A stretch of 64,000 bases of DNA from Thalassotalea litorea (GCF_005843925.1 NZ_VCBC01000004.1:124001-188000); one strand, 5' to 3'; shown: positions 36,282-46,732, counted from the first letter of the stretch. Program-made: numbers and translations. The notes: generated by a model from the sequence alone, not told the origin.

Positions 36282-39200
36282 ATGCAACCGGTCGATGAAA
36301 AATTAACAGGGATTATTGCCTGGTTTACCCGCAATAGTGTTGCTGCCAATCTGCTTATGGTGTTTATTCTGGTCATGGGGATTTACTCTTATCTCACCAT
36401 TACCAAAAAAATGTTTCCGGAGTTTTCCACTAATTCTATTCAGGTCAGCGTTATTCATCCTGGCGCTGCTCCTGAAGATGTTGAACAGTCTGTAGTGATC
36501 AAAATTGAAGATGTTCTGGAAAACATTAAAGGAATTAAACGCATCACCTCTCAATCCAGAGAAGGTTCAGGTACGGTGACCATTGAGATTAAAAATGGAT
36601 TCCCACTGTCTGAAAAACTCGATGAAATCCAGATGCAGATAAACACCATTCAGACGTTCCCGGATCAAATAGAGCGCCCACTTGTTGTAAAACAAGAGTT
36701 TGAAGCGGATGTATTATGGGTTTCCGTTTACGGTGATATGGAACGTCGTACCCGGCAGGAGTTGGCGCAGAACATCCGTGATGAAATCATGCTGTTGCCG
36801 GAAGTGAATATTGCTTCCGTGGTTGGTAACCGTGATTACGAAATTAGCATTGAAGTGTCAGAACTGACTTTAATCGAATACGGATTAACCTTCGATCAAA
36901 TTAGTCAGGCAATTCGCAGTTCTTCATTGGATTTACCCGGTGGAACGATTAAATCCCGTGGCGGTTATATTCAACTGCGAACTGAAGGTCAGGCGTATAC
37001 CGGTGAGGAATATGCCAACCTTGTGTTGCGCACGGAGCCGGACGGCACTCGGTTGCTCTTAAAAGACGTTGCCACGATTAGGGATGAGTTTGTTGAAGGG
37101 GAGGGCTTTGCTCGCTTTGACGGCAAAGAGGCATCAAATATCCGCATTAAATCGACCGCCGATCAAAACGATCTTGCGATTGCCGAAGCGGTGAAAAAGT
37201 ATGTTGAACAAAAGCGTGCGGCAGTTCCCGATGGCGTGGCTTTAGATGTGTATGGCGATAGTTCGTTCTATTTGTCCGAGCGCCTGAACATGATGTTTAG
37301 CAATCTCCTTCTCGGGGCGCTGTTAGTCTTTATTGTCCTGACCTTATTTTTGCGAATTCGTGTCGCTTTCTGGGTGATGGTTGGTATTCCGATCTGTTTC
37401 CTTGGGGCGTTTATGTTTATGCCTCTTCTTGGGGAGTATTCCGTCACCGTAAATCTGCTCAGTTTATTCGCCTTTATTATGGTTTTAGGGATTGTCGTTG
37501 ATGATGCCATTGTGATTGGCGAGAGTGTTTATTCTGAGATTCAAACCAGTGGTCATTCCGAAAATAGTGTTATTCGTGGAACTCACAAAGTTGCGATGCC
37601 AGCAACATTTGGGGTGTTGACGACCATAGCTGCATTTTTACCATTAATCTTTATCGATGCCAACGCGGCGACTTTCTTCCGGTCGATCGCGGTGGTTGTC
37701 GGTTTGTGTCTGGTGTTTTCGATCATTGAATCGAAATGGATTTTGCCTGCGCATTTGGCACACATTAAGTACAAAGAAATTGATCCCGTAAACGCTCATT
37801 TAATTCATCGCGTGCAGCTTTGGTTTAAAAACTGGTTAGATAAATTCATTAAAACGACCTACAAGAATACCCTCGAAATCGCCCTAAGAAATCGCTATAA
37901 CACGCTAGCATCTTTCATTGCCATTTTATGTATTTCCATGGGGTTGATTTTGGGTTCACTGGTGAAAGTCGAAGTATTTCCTAATGTGCCAAGTGATTTT
38001 ATTCAAGGTCAGATAACCATGGTTGACGGTACACCACCGGAACAGCGCAATCAGGCAATTGATGAGATAATTGATGCCGCCTACCGAACCTCGAAAAAGC
38101 ATAGCGAAGAAGGTGAGACGTTTATCGCCCACAGTATGGTTTGGACTCAGGGAGATCTCGGTGGCGGTATGCTGCTGGAGTTAAACAAACCTGAATTTCG
38201 AAACCTTAATTCCTTTGAAATCGAAAAGTTGTGGCGTGAAGAAGTAGGCTCTTTGCCTGGCGTGCGCGAACTCAGATTATTTGCCGGTACGAATGCCGGT
38301 GGCGGCTCCGCTCTGGAATTCCAATTAACCGGTAAAAACGACGATGAGTTGGAACTTGCAGCGTTAATGTTACAAAATCAATTGTCAGAATATGCTGGTG
38401 TATATGACATTCGTAATTCCTTTAGCCGTGGTCAGGAAGAGATCAAATTAAAGATTAAACCTGCCGCAGAAGTTTTGGGTTTAACCCTTACCGATTTAGC
38501 AAGACAAACCCGCCAGGCTTTTTATGGTGAGGAGGCACAACGAATTCAACGGGGCCGTGATGAGCTCAAAGTCATGGTGCGTTATCCTGAAGAGGAACGA
38601 CGTTCATTAGCGGATTTGGAAAATATGTGGGTTCGCACTCCAACCGGCGATGCTGTGCCATTTTATCAGGTTGCGGATATTGAGCTGGGTCAGGGGTTTT
38701 CAAGAATTACCCGTATTAACCAGAAACGTTCAATTACCATTGCGGCAGAAATCGATTCTGAAAAAGTTGAATCGAGCAAGATCATCGCGGATGTAAACCA
38801 GGAAGTGATCCCGAAAATATTGGAAAAATACCCCAGTGTTGAATACGGGATGGAAGGCGCTGGTAAAGAGCAGATGGAGTTAATCGGGCAACTGATTATG
38901 GCAACTCTTATCTCTTTATTTTTAATCTACGGATTAATTGCCATTCCGACCAAATCTTATGCACAACCACTGATCATAATGTCGGTGATCCCATTTGGTA
39001 TTATCGGCGCAATTTTCGGGCATCTAATACTGGGCAAAACCGTTAACATGATGTCGATGTTTGGCTTTATTGCATTGTCTGGTGTTGTGGTTAACGACAG
39101 TTTGATACTGGTGGACTTTATTAATAAAGCCAAAGATCAAGGCATGCGTTTATTCGATGTTGTAGTCAGTGCTGGTATGCAACGTTTTCGGGCGATATTG

Positions 39201-39440
39201 CTAACCTCATTAACCACTTTCTTCGGGGTACTGCCAATTTATGCCGAAACCAGTTTGCAGGCGCAGTTTATTATTCCGATGGCAATATCGTTGGGGTTTG
39301 GTATTTTGTTTGCAACGGTCATCACCCTATTTTTAATACCCGCCTTATATTTAATTAAGGAAGATATTCAAAATATACGATGGTTTGGGCGCAAAGCAGA
39401 CACCGAAGCAGATAAGAATCGATTGCAGGTTAAATGGTAA
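36282..39440 (+). CDS. RND efflux permease (AcrB/MdtBC-like, HAE1-type)
   Basis: A 1052-residue proton-driven inner-membrane pump of the AcrB superfamily. The N-terminal helix (NSVAANLLMVFILVMGIYSY) and first periplasmic porter loop (FPEFSTNSIQVSVIHPGAAPEDVE) are typical. The proton-relay aspartates in TM4 read GIVVDDAIVIGE (D407, D408). The protein has the two-fold 6+6 helix layout with a second large periplasmic loop (about 560-870). Length is normal. It follows its adaptor by 2 bp and is followed after 6 bp by an alpha/beta hydrolase. No TolC-like gene is adjacent, so it probably uses a TolC encoded elsewhere. Confidence 0.95.
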   Translation: MQPVDEKLTGIIAWFTRNSVAANLLMVFILVMGIYSYLTITKKMFPEFSTNSIQVSVIHPGAAPEDVEQSVVIKIEDVLENIKGIKRITSQSREGSGTVTIEIKNGFPLSEKLDEIQMQINTIQTFPDQIERPLVVKQEFEADVLWVSVYGDMERRTRQELAQNIRDEIMLLPEVNIASVVGNRDYEISIEVSELTLIEYGLTFDQISQAIRSSSLDLPGGTIKSRGGYIQLRTEGQAYTGEEYANLVLRTEPDGTRLLLKDVATIRDEFVEGEGFARFDGKEASNIRIKSTADQNDLAIAEAVKKYVEQKRAAVPDGVALDVYGDSSFYLSERLNMMFSNLLLGALLVFIVLTLFLRIRVAFWVMVGIPICFLGAFMFMPLLGEYSVTVNLLSLFAFIMVLGIVVDDAIVIGESVYSEIQTSGHSENSVIRGTHKVAMPATFGVLTTIAAFLPLIFIDANAATFFRSIAVVVGLCLVFSIIESKWILPAHLAHIKYKEIDPVNAHLIHRVQLWFKNWLDKFIKTTYKNTLEIALRNRYNTLASFIAILCISMGLILGSLVKVEVFPNVPSDFIQGQITMVDGTPPEQRNQAIDEIIDAAYRTSKKHSEEGETFIAHSMVWTQGDLGGGMLLELNKPEFRNLNSFEIEKLWREEVGSLPGVRELRLFAGTNAGGGSALEFQLTGKNDDELELAALMLQNQLSEYAGVYDIRNSFSRGQEEIKLKIKPAAEVLGLTLTDLARQTRQAFYGEEAQRIQRGRDELKVMVRYPEEERRSLADLENMWVRTPTGDAVPFYQVADIELGQGFSRITRINQKRSITIAAEIDSEKVESSKIIADVNQEVIPKILEKYPSVEYGMEGAGKEQMELIGQLIMATLISLFLIYGLIAIPTKSYAQPLIIMSVIPFGIIGAIFGHLILGKTVNMMSMFGFIALSGVVVNDSLILVDFINKAKDQGMRLFDVVVSAGMQRFRAILLTSLTTFFGVLPIYAETSLQAQFIIPMAISLGFGILFATVITLFLIPALYLIKEDIQNIRWFGRKADTEADKNRLQVKW

Positions 39441-39446
39441 TATCCC

Positions 39447-40121
39447 ATGAAAATCGTACTACTACACGGATTGTTTATGAATCGGCTGATCATGGCGCCG
39501 ATGGCGTTACGATTAGAAAAGCTTGGCTGGGAGGTAGATAATCTTTCTTATCCAAGCACCAGTTCAGATAAGGCAGCACTATTTGATGTGCTTGCAGAAT
39601 CGGTGGGAGAGGGGCCCGTAGTTATGGTCGGTCACTCTCTCGGCGGGCTGGTGATAAAAGATTTTCTTGAGCACAGGAAAGTTTCTGAGGTAAAAGTGCC
39701 TTTGGTGATTACCTTAGGCACGCCGCATCAAGGCGCAACGATTGCTGAGGATTTGGCAAAGCTGAATATTCAAGGCATGCTCGGTTCTTCACCACAATTT
39801 GGTTTATTACCAAGTCACTATGAACCCGAGTGGGATTTGCCGAATAAGCTGATTTCCATTGCCGGCAATGTGAAAATTGGTGCAAGACCGTTATTGGATC
39901 GCGTTTGGCGCGATAGCGTAGAAGAATCTGATGGAACGGTAAGTGTTGAAGAAACCCGTATTGAAGGAATGTCAGAGCACATTCTGGTGCAGCAAACCCA
40001 TACCTCTATGGTGTATTCTAAAGACGTACTTCGCTTGGTCGATAAATTGTCACGGCAGGCCTTAGGGATCGAACCTTGCCAAATTGAAGACAGTAAAATT
40101 AAACAGTTTTTGCGACGCTAA
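39447..40121 (+). CDS. Alpha/beta hydrolase, lipase/PGAP1-like
   Basis: A 224-residue hydrolase. It starts IVLLHGLFMNRLIMAPMALRL with an oxyanion HG motif. The nucleophile elbow is GHSLGG (S64), the Asp is probably D162 (ESDGTVSVEET) and the His is H185 (QTHTSMVYS), completing a triad. The layout fits lipase-like or PGAP1-like esterases acting on acyl substrates. No signal peptide, so cytoplasmic. It begins 6 bp after the RND permease stop and should share its transcript; a link to envelope lipid handling or to detoxifying a pump substrate is only inference. Confidence 0.85.
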   Translation: MKIVLLHGLFMNRLIMAPMALRLEKLGWEVDNLSYPSTSSDKAALFDVLAESVGEGPVVMVGHSLGGLVIKDFLEHRKVSEVKVPLVITLGTPHQGATIAEDLAKLNIQGMLGSSPQFGLLPSHYEPEWDLPNKLISIAGNVKIGARPLLDRVWRDSVEESDGTVSVEETRIEGMSEHILVQQTHTSMVYSKDVLRLVDKLSRQALGIEPCQIEDSKIKQFLRR

Positions 40122-40375
40122 TTACCCATTCGACAAATTAAATTCTTCGGGAAATCTTTTAGCGCTCATTTACCCTTCTAAGGCACAAAGTTTACGACTT
40201 ATTTGTGTCTTAGGAAATCTGGTCGATTCAGACAGAACCAACTTACTCATTGCATTGAGCAATTGCACCAAGGAATTGCACATCGATTGCGCTTTTTTGC
40301 ACTGTTGTGGTGCGCTAAATTTGTGCGAAATCACAATATTCCCCTAACGCCCATAAATACTGGTCTTTGAAAAGT
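40122..40375. other. Region upstream of glnK with NtrC-like sites
   Basis: AT-rich 254 bp. Apart from two NtrC-like dyads (below) no gene is supported: an open frame across it lacks any family signature and overlaps the hydrolase end. Confidence 0.5.
40264..40314 (+). promoter_or_regulatory. NtrC-like enhancer sites of glnK-amtB
   Basis: A strong site TGCACTGTTGTGGTGCG (40298-40314) and a weaker one TGCACCAAGGAATTGCA (40264-40280), 34 bp apart. They lie about 60-110 bp upstream of the sigma-54 promoter, the normal enhancer arrangement. Confidence 0.72.
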
Positions 40376-40390
40376 TGGCACGCCACTTGT
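40376..40390 (+). promoter_or_regulatory. Sigma-54 promoter of glnK-amtB
   Basis: TGGCACGCCACTTGT: perfect -24 TGGCACG and correctly spaced -12 TTG(T)A. Predicted start is about 40401, 22 bp before the glnK ATG. Confidence 0.82.
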
Positions 40391-40404
40391 AACAGTCGTA
40401 ATAA

Positions 40405-40761
<357 letters not shown>

Positions 40762-40774
40762 GTAGGAGATAATA

Positions 40775-42019
40775 ATGGAAGAGTTAGCATCAGTATCAAC
40801 AACAGTCTCCGAATTGAGATTTGCACTAGATACTTTTTACTTTTTAATTTCGGGCGCACTAGTAATGTGGATGGCGGCAGGTTTTGCCATGCTGGAAGCC
40901 GGTTTAGTACGCTCTAAAAACACGACAGAAATTCTAACTAAAAACATCTGTCTATATTCAATTGCCTGTGTAATGTTCCTATTGATTGGTTATAACATCA
41001 TGTATGTTGATAACGTTGAAGGCGGAATTTTACCATCATTTGGAAGCTTGATTGGAACACAAGCGGGTGATGCAGATCACTCTCTTGAATCTGATTTCTT
41101 CTTCCAGGTTGTATTCGTAGCAACGGCTATGTCAATCGTCTCTGGTGCGGTTGCAGAGCGTATGAAGCTTTGGTCTTTCCTAATTTTCACCGTTGTTTTA
41201 ACCGGTGTTATTTATCCAGTAGAAGGTTACTGGACTTGGGGTGGCGGTTTCCTTTCTGAAGCAGGTTTCTCTGACTTTGCCGGTTCTGGTATTGTTCACA
41301 TGGCCGGTGCTGCTGCAGCATTAGCGGGTGTACTTCTACTCGGTGCTCGTAAAGGTAAGTACGGTGAAAACGGCGAAATCTTCCCAATTCCTGGTTCTAA
41401 TATGCCACTGGCGACGTTAGGTACCTTTATCCTTTGGATGGGTTGGTTCGGTTTTAATGGTGGTTCTCAGTTAATGGTTTCTGACGCTGAAAACGCAACG
41501 GCTGTTGGTCAAATCTTCCTGAACACCAATGCAGCAGCGGCTGCTGGTGCGGTTGCCGCCTTGTTATTAAACAAAGCCATCTGGGGTAAAGCTGACCTAA
41601 CCATGGTTCTTAATGGTGCTTTAGCAGGTCTTGTAGCGATTACCGCTGACCCACTGTCTCCATCACCTCTGTTCGCCTCTTTAGTCGGCGCGCTTGGTGG
41701 TATTCTGGTTGTATTCTCTATCGTAACGTTCGATAAGTTGAAGATTGATGATCCAGTTGGTGCTATCTCTGTTCACGGTGTTGTTGGTCTATTCGGCCTG
41801 ATGGCAGTACCTTTCAGTAACGGTGATGCGACGTTTGGTGCTCAACTTTACGGTGCTGCGGTAATCTTCGCTTGGGTATTCGCGGCGAGCTTTGCAATCT
41901 GGCTACTTCTTAAGAAGACTGTTGGCATCCGTGTTAGCGATGAAGAAGAATACAACGGTGTTGATAAGTCCGATTGTGGTGTTGAAGCTTATCCTGAGTT
42001 TGTATCTCTTAAAAACTAA
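40775..42019 (+). CDS. amtB: Ammonium transporter AmtB
   Basis: A 414-residue trimeric ammonium channel/transporter with about eleven membrane helices. Recognised from MWMAAGFAMLEAGLVRSKNT, the Amt signature region DFAGSGIVHMAGAAAALAG (first pore histidine), GWFGFNGGSQL and ISVHGVVGLFGLMAV (second pore histidine). The N-terminus has no cleavable signal, unlike E. coli AmtB. It is co-transcribed with glnK and followed by a strong terminator. Confidence 0.96.
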   Translation: MEELASVSTTVSELRFALDTFYFLISGALVMWMAAGFAMLEAGLVRSKNTTEILTKNICLYSIACVMFLLIGYNIMYVDNVEGGILPSFGSLIGTQAGDADHSLESDFFFQVVFVATAMSIVSGAVAERMKLWSFLIFTVVLTGVIYPVEGYWTWGGGFLSEAGFSDFAGSGIVHMAGAAAALAGVLLLGARKGKYGENGEIFPIPGSNMPLATLGTFILWMGWFGFNGGSQLMVSDAENATAVGQIFLNTNAAAAAGAVAALLLNKAIWGKADLTMVLNGALAGLVAITADPLSPSPLFASLVGALGGILVVFSIVTFDKLKIDDPVGAISVHGVVGLFGLMAVPFSNGDATFGAQLYGAAVIFAWVFAASFAIWLLLKKTVGIRVSDEEEYNGVDKSDCGVEAYPEFVSLKN

Positions 42020-42048
42020 TACTGATAATAAAAAGTTAGTTAAATGCT

Positions 42049-42073
42049 AAAGGAGCCTTCGGGCTCCTTTTTT
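42049..42073 (+). terminator. Terminator after amtB
   Basis: 9-bp stem aaaggagcc / ggctccttt with a ttcg loop and a T run. Confidence 0.9.
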
Positions 42074-42285
42074 CGTTTTCCACACCAGGCTTGAATGCAA
42101 AAGCCAATATTACCACCATTGGAAATGCCGATAACCGCTGAAAATAGAGTTTTGCATGCTATGAGCTGCCCCGATGTTTTATCGCTTCACAAGGCAATGG
42201 TGAAGGTAAAAAGTTAATGTAATTCCTTTGCCTTTCGTCTATAATTCGCGCCAAATTTTTAATATCTGTTTATTGAGGGCTTATC

Positions 42286-42717
42286 ATGGCTATCGAACGT
42301 ACTTTTTCTATCGTAAAACCAGATGCTGTTGCGAAAAATGCAATTGGCGCTATCTACAACCGTTTTGAGTCTGCTGATCTTAAAATCATCGCGTCAAAAA
42401 TGGTTCACTTGAGCCGTGAAAAAGCTGAAGGTTTCTATGCGGAACACAGCGAGCGTCCTTTCTTTGGTGCTTTGGTTGATTTCATGACATCTGGCCCAGT
42501 AATGGTTCAGGTTTTAGAAGGCGAAAACGCGGTACTTAAAAACCGCGAAATCATGGGTGCTACCAACCCTGCTGAAGCGCTAGCCGGCACTTTACGTCAC
42601 GATTACGCTGAGTCTATCGACGAAAATGCTGTTCACGGTTCTGACGCTCTTGAGTCAGCTGCTCGTGAAATCGCATATTTCTTCAGCGACGATGAAATCT
42701 GTCCTCGTACTCGCTAA
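42286..42717 (+). CDS. ndk: Nucleoside diphosphate kinase
   Basis: A 143-residue enzyme that transfers the gamma phosphate of ATP to nucleoside diphosphates through a phospho-histidine. Active site [12 protein letters not shown] with H117; KPDAV and the Kpn loop region ([15 protein letters not shown]) are conserved. Length equals the E. coli protein. A TATAAT at 42240-42245 probably serves it. It is monocistronic: a 14-bp perfect hairpin follows before rlmN. Confidence 0.98.
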   Translation: MAIERTFSIVKPDAVAKNAIGAIYNRFESADLKIIASKMVHLSREKAEGFYAEHSERPFFGALVDFMTSGPVMVQVLEGENAVLKNREIMGATNPAEALAGTLRHDYAESIDENAVHGSDALESAAREIAYFFSDDEICPRTR

Positions 42718-42792
42718 TTTGAGTAACTAGGAGCAATAACTCAGGTTCATATCATTGTATTGAACCAAGGGGGTATGCTTCTAGAGGCTGAG

Positions 42793-42830
42793 AAAGGATT
42801 TTACCATGATGTTGGTAAAATCCTTTTGTC
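42793..42830 (+). terminator. Long perfect hairpin after ndk (probable terminator)
   Basis: 14-bp perfect stem aaaggattttacca / tggtaaaatccttt (42793-42806, 42813-42826) with a 6-nt loop. The tail is only tttgtcg then ttttt, so termination strength is uncertain. Confidence 0.65.
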
Positions 42831-42997
42831 GTTTTTACGTCGCCAAAAACGGGTCAACTATTCATAGCGAAACCTTGATGAATATTTAACCAAGATAATA
42901 ACTGTAGATTACAGTTTACTAACATTTGAAAATTGTTTGGTACGCTTAAAATGTGTACAATGAACGCCGTTTTACCACCAGAGAATTCGAGATTTTA

Positions 42998-44149
42998 ATG
43001 TCCGCTAATCCAGTAGAAATCCAAGAATCTGCAAGTCCGTCCAAAGTCAATTTATTGAATTTTGATCACCAGATGATGCGTGAATATTTCGCCAGCATCG
43101 GTGAAAAACCATTTCGTGCCGATCAGGTTATGAAGTGGATTTACCACTTTGGTTATGATGACTTTGAAAAAATGACCAATCTTAACAAAGCATTGCGTCA
43201 AAAATTGCAGCGCTCCTGTGACATTAAAGCTCCAGAAATTTCAGAAAAACAGGTGTCGAATGACGGTACCATTAAATACGCTTTAAAGCTGGAAGGTGGC
43301 CAGGAAGTTGAAACCGTATGGATCCCTGAAAATGGCCGGGCAACCTTATGTGTCTCGTCTCAGGTTGGTTGTGCATTAGAGTGCACGTTTTGTTCAACAG
43401 CCCAACAAGGCTTCAACCGTAATCTCTCTGTATCGGAAATTATTGGTCAGGTTTGGCGTGTCGCCAACGATATTGGCGCAACCCGGATTGCTGGCACTCG
43501 CCCGATCACCAACATCGTAATGATGGGAATGGGTGAACCACTATTAAACATGAAAAACCTGATCCCAGCTTTGGATAACATGTTAAATGATCTCGCGTAT
43601 GGCCTGTCTAAACGCCGCGTAACGGTAAGTACGTCAGGGGTTGTACCGGCGCTTGATATGCTTAAAGAGAAAATCGACTGTGCGCTGGCGATCTCCGTGC
43701 ACGCGCCAAATGATGAACTTCGCAACGAACTTGTACCCATTAATAAAAAGTATCCACTTCGCGATTTTCTCGAAGCCAGTCGTCGTTATATTGAAGGCTC
43801 TAAAGCCAATAAACAGGTTACCGTTGAATACGTGATGTTAGATCATGTCAATGATTCAACCGAACAGGCCCACGAATTGGCGAAAGTTTTGGAAGGTACG
43901 CCGAGCAAGGTGAATCTAATTCCATTTAATCCATACCCTGGTTCACCTTACAAACGTTCGAGCAATTCTCGTATCGATCGTTTCGATAAAGTATTGCAAT
44001 CTTATGGCCTTACGGTGATCACTCGACGCACTCGAGGCGATGATATTGATGCTGCCTGTGGTCAGCTTGCGGGTGATGTATTAGACAGAACCAAGCGTAC
44101 AGGAAAAAAACAGATGCAAGGCGATGCGATTTCGGTAAAAATGGTCTAA
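42998..44149 (+). CDS. rlmN: Dual-specificity rRNA/tRNA methyltransferase RlmN
   Basis: Radical-SAM enzyme that methylates C2 of A2503 in 23S rRNA and A37 of some tRNAs. Start set at the ATG at 42998 (383 residues, family length), with GAG seven bases ahead; an upstream GTG at 42953 would add 15 unmatched residues. The Fe-S cysteines are C125, C129 and C132 ([12 protein letters not shown]), identical in position to E. coli. [20 protein letters not shown] and [11 protein letters not shown] are present, as is the C-terminal [14 protein letters not shown] with the catalytic cysteine. It starts the run rlmN-pilW-rodZ-ispG. Confidence 0.97.
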   Translation: MSANPVEIQESASPSKVNLLNFDHQMMREYFASIGEKPFRADQVMKWIYHFGYDDFEKMTNLNKALRQKLQRSCDIKAPEISEKQVSNDGTIKYALKLEGGQEVETVWIPENGRATLCVSSQVGCALECTFCSTAQQGFNRNLSVSEIIGQVWRVANDIGATRIAGTRPITNIVMMGMGEPLLNMKNLIPALDNMLNDLAYGLSKRRVTVSTSGVVPALDMLKEKIDCALAISVHAPNDELRNELVPINKKYPLRDFLEASRRYIEGSKANKQVTVEYVMLDHVNDSTEQAHELAKVLEGTPSKVNLIPFNPYPGSPYKRSSNSRIDRFDKVLQSYGLTVITRRTRGDDIDAACGQLAGDVLDRTKRTGKKQMQGDAISVKMV

Positions 44150-44179
44150 TTACAACAATAACCCTACAAGGGCAGGAAG

Positions 44180-45589
44180 ATGCAAAAATCAGTGAAGATA
44201 TTTTCCATGATTGCGCTGGGCTTAATCGCAGCAATTGGTACTAGCGGCTGTGTTACGCAAAATTATGCGGAAGAAAAGCCGGTCGTTGATCGTGCCGTAA
44301 ATGACAAACAAAAAGCAAAAACCCGAATCTCCCTGGCTTTGAGTTATTTGAATATGGGCAATATGGCCCAAGCTAAATTCAATCTCGAGCGAGCAAAAGA
44401 CTATGCGCCGAAATCTGTCGAGGTTTATAGCGCTTTTGCGCATTATTTTGAAGTCGTTGGCGAAAACGAACAAGCTGAAGAGGCTTATCGCAAAGCGTTG
44501 GATATTGACGATAATGACGCGGATACTTTAAACAACTTTGGTGTGTTTTTATGTCGCCAAGAGCGGGTGAATGAAGCGGAAAATTATTTTAAAGCGGCGA
44601 TTCGAGTACCTAGCTATCTGCGTGTTGCTCAAACTTACGAGAATATCGCCCTTTGTCACTTAAAAATCGATAACTTCACCAAAGCAGAGCACGCATTAGA
44701 GCGCAGTTTGGCCCATAACCCCAATCGCGCGTCGGGATTGCAGCAACTGGCTCAGTTTAATTATGCCAAAGGCGATTACGATCAGGCTGCCATGTATTTG
44801 AGCCGTTTTGAACTGGCGACTCGTCGTTTTACCCCGCAAGCCATGGCATTGGCATTTAAGATCCAGAATAATATGGGGAATGCAGACATTGCTGAAAATT
44901 ACGCGAAAATGTTAATCAACATGTTTCCGGAATCTGATGAAGCGCTGCAATATCTGGATAATGGTCTGGTCAGAATCGACGAAGATAAGCTTGCTGACCG
45001 TTATCATCAGTTTATTTTGGCAAAATCCAAGCCGATTAGCAGTCCTACACTGACCGCGAAATCGAGCTCGACACGTAAAGCTGCCGATAAACCCAAAAAT
45101 ACGCCCACGCTTAAGTCGCAGCCAACAGCCAAATCGGGCTCAGACGTTGACAGACAAAGCGTTAAAAACGCACCAACGGTGGTTGCCGCAGTGATAACAC
45201 CGGCAACAAAGCCAACAAGGTTACCGAAACCGGAACCTGTGGCAAAGGCGGATAAACAAACGACGGCGAAAGATCCTGCAACAAAGGCACAGCCAATGAC
45301 TGTTGCATCGGTTACCGTGGTGGATCCAAGCGCCAGTAAACCTCAGGCAAAATCCACGATAACGCCACAACCGAAAGTGAAAACGCCCAAGCCTGCGACC
45401 CCTCAACCTAAGGTCACAACAGCAAACACTGCGAATGGACCCGTGCATGTGGTAGTCAAAGGTGATAACTTGTACCGAATCTCTCTTAAGTACAACATCA
45501 CAATCAGCACCTTGCGTCGTTGGAATGATTTAGTTGATGAAAATATTGAAGTTGGCCAGGCATTACGCTTGAGTCGGCCAAAAAAATAA
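44180..45589 (+). CDS. pilW: Type IV pilus biogenesis lipoprotein PilW (PilF) with C-terminal LysM domain
   Basis: An outer-membrane lipoprotein needed for PilQ secretin assembly. 469 residues. Lipobox IGTSGC with C24. TPR repeats from about 45 to 275 (LALSYLNMGNMAQAKFNLER; AEEAYRKALDIDDNDADTLN; NFGVFLCRQERVNEAENYF) match PilW. A long Pro/Lys/Thr-rich spacer (about 285-415) follows, then a LysM domain (about 421-467, HVVVKGDNLYRISLKYNITI) that should bind peptidoglycan. Standard PilW is about 250 residues and lacks this tail. The gene sits between rlmN and rodZ as usual. A later homologue search should check whether the fusion is clade-wide. Confidence 0.92.
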   Translation: MQKSVKIFSMIALGLIAAIGTSGCVTQNYAEEKPVVDRAVNDKQKAKTRISLALSYLNMGNMAQAKFNLERAKDYAPKSVEVYSAFAHYFEVVGENEQAEEAYRKALDIDDNDADTLNNFGVFLCRQERVNEAENYFKAAIRVPSYLRVAQTYENIALCHLKIDNFTKAEHALERSLAHNPNRASGLQQLAQFNYAKGDYDQAAMYLSRFELATRRFTPQAMALAFKIQNNMGNADIAENYAKMLINMFPESDEALQYLDNGLVRIDEDKLADRYHQFILAKSKPISSPTLTAKSSSTRKAADKPKNTPTLKSQPTAKSGSDVDRQSVKNAPTVVAAVITPATKPTRLPKPEPVAKADKQTTAKDPATKAQPMTVASVTVVDPSASKPQAKSTITPQPKVKTPKPATPQPKVTTANTANGPVHVVVKGDNLYRISLKYNITISTLRRWNDLVDENIEVGQALRLSRPKK

Positions 45590-45608
45590 TCAGAGTTAAT
45601 AGAATATT

Positions 45609-46688
45609 ATGAGCGAACAAAACCAACCTATTGATATCTGTGATGATATTGAAGTAGTAGGGCCGGGACAAATGCTCCGGGAGGCCCGGGAAGCCAAAGG
45701 TCTGAGTCAACAAGACGTGGCAACCCATTTGAATTTTCGATTGGCCCTGGTTAATGAACTAGAAACGGAAGCCTTTGATGCGAGTACGCCAAGCACGTTT
45801 CTACGGGGATACCTAAGAAACTATGCGAAATTTCTTGGAATAGACGACAAAGACATACTTGCCAGTTATGAAACACTCGGGGTAGCTCGTCAGCAGCGGG
45901 ATGAAATGAAAAGTTTCTCTCGAAGTACTGCCAAAAAAGCGGAAAATAAGCTGTTAATGGTGACCAGTTCGGTCCTTGCTACCTTAATGATAGGGTTTTC
46001 GGCGTATCACTTTATTCTTGAAGACAATAGTGAGTCAGTCACCATTGCCTCGACCGCCGAAACTGTTGACACTGCAACGCTTTCCGAAGCATTCGCGGAT
46101 GACGCGAACAATGTGATTGAATCTACAGAGCTTGTTTCTGACAGCGGCGCCAATGCAGCAGGTACGCAATCAACGATCAATGTCGCAGCGGTCGCGCCGG
46201 GTGAGCAGGGAGCCAATCAATTACTTAACTCAGAGACACAAGAACGTGAGATTGCCACCGTTGAACCAGATGAATCGCAAAGCTCTGTACCTGAAGTTCA
46301 TCTTGCTGGCGTGGTTAGCGAAGTTCAGAATCGCACCCAGAGCACAAATTCAAACACCAATCAGAATGCCGTTACGACGCAGGTTCCCGCGCAACAGACC
46401 GACGCAACCAATTTAGTGGTCGCTGAAGCGGAATTGAACTTTGTCTTTACCGGGGATTGCTGGGTAAATATTTTTGACGCCGATGGCAATCGTTTGGCCT
46501 GGGGGATCAAGAAAAACGATTATGTTATGACATTGACGGGCAAACCACCGTTTAGTGTCACTTTGGGTAAACCGGAACTGGTGCAAATGACTTATCAAGG
46601 GGAAGAGATTTCTCTGGCTGAGTTTAAAGTCGGTCAAATTGCCAAGCTTACCGTTCCTGAACCTGTCGATGAGGAAGCGGCGGAATAA
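45609..46688 (+). CDS. rodZ: Cytoskeletal/cell-shape protein RodZ
   Basis: A membrane protein that links MreB filaments to the elongasome. 359 residues. N-terminal Xre-type helix-turn-helix (about 19-85: LREAREAKGLSQQDVATHLN, then STFLRGYLRNYAKFLGID), a transmembrane helix (about 115-137, LLMVTSSVLATLMIGFSAYHF), a Ser/Thr/Asn/Gln-rich periplasmic spacer (about 140-270) and a C-terminal DUF4115 domain (ELNFVFTGDCWVNIFDADG). All parts are in the usual order. It lies 19 bp after pilW and 44 bp before ispG. Confidence 0.95.
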   Translation: MSEQNQPIDICDDIEVVGPGQMLREAREAKGLSQQDVATHLNFRLALVNELETEAFDASTPSTFLRGYLRNYAKFLGIDDKDILASYETLGVARQQRDEMKSFSRSTAKKAENKLLMVTSSVLATLMIGFSAYHFILEDNSESVTIASTAETVDTATLSEAFADDANNVIESTELVSDSGANAAGTQSTINVAAVAPGEQGANQLLNSETQEREIATVEPDESQSSVPEVHLAGVVSEVQNRTQSTNSNTNQNAVTTQVPAQQTDATNLVVAEAELNFVFTGDCWVNIFDADGNRLAWGIKKNDYVMTLTGKPPFSVTLGKPELVQMTYQGEEISLAEFKVGQIAKLTVPEPVDEEAAE

Positions 46689-46732
46689 TGTCCGCTGGCC
46701 TGAAATTATCACATTAAATTAATAGACTACCC

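Noticed and set aside
40084..40347. 87-codon open frame upstream of glnK
   Set aside because: It overlaps the hydrolase end and covers the NtrC sites; composition is not protein-like.
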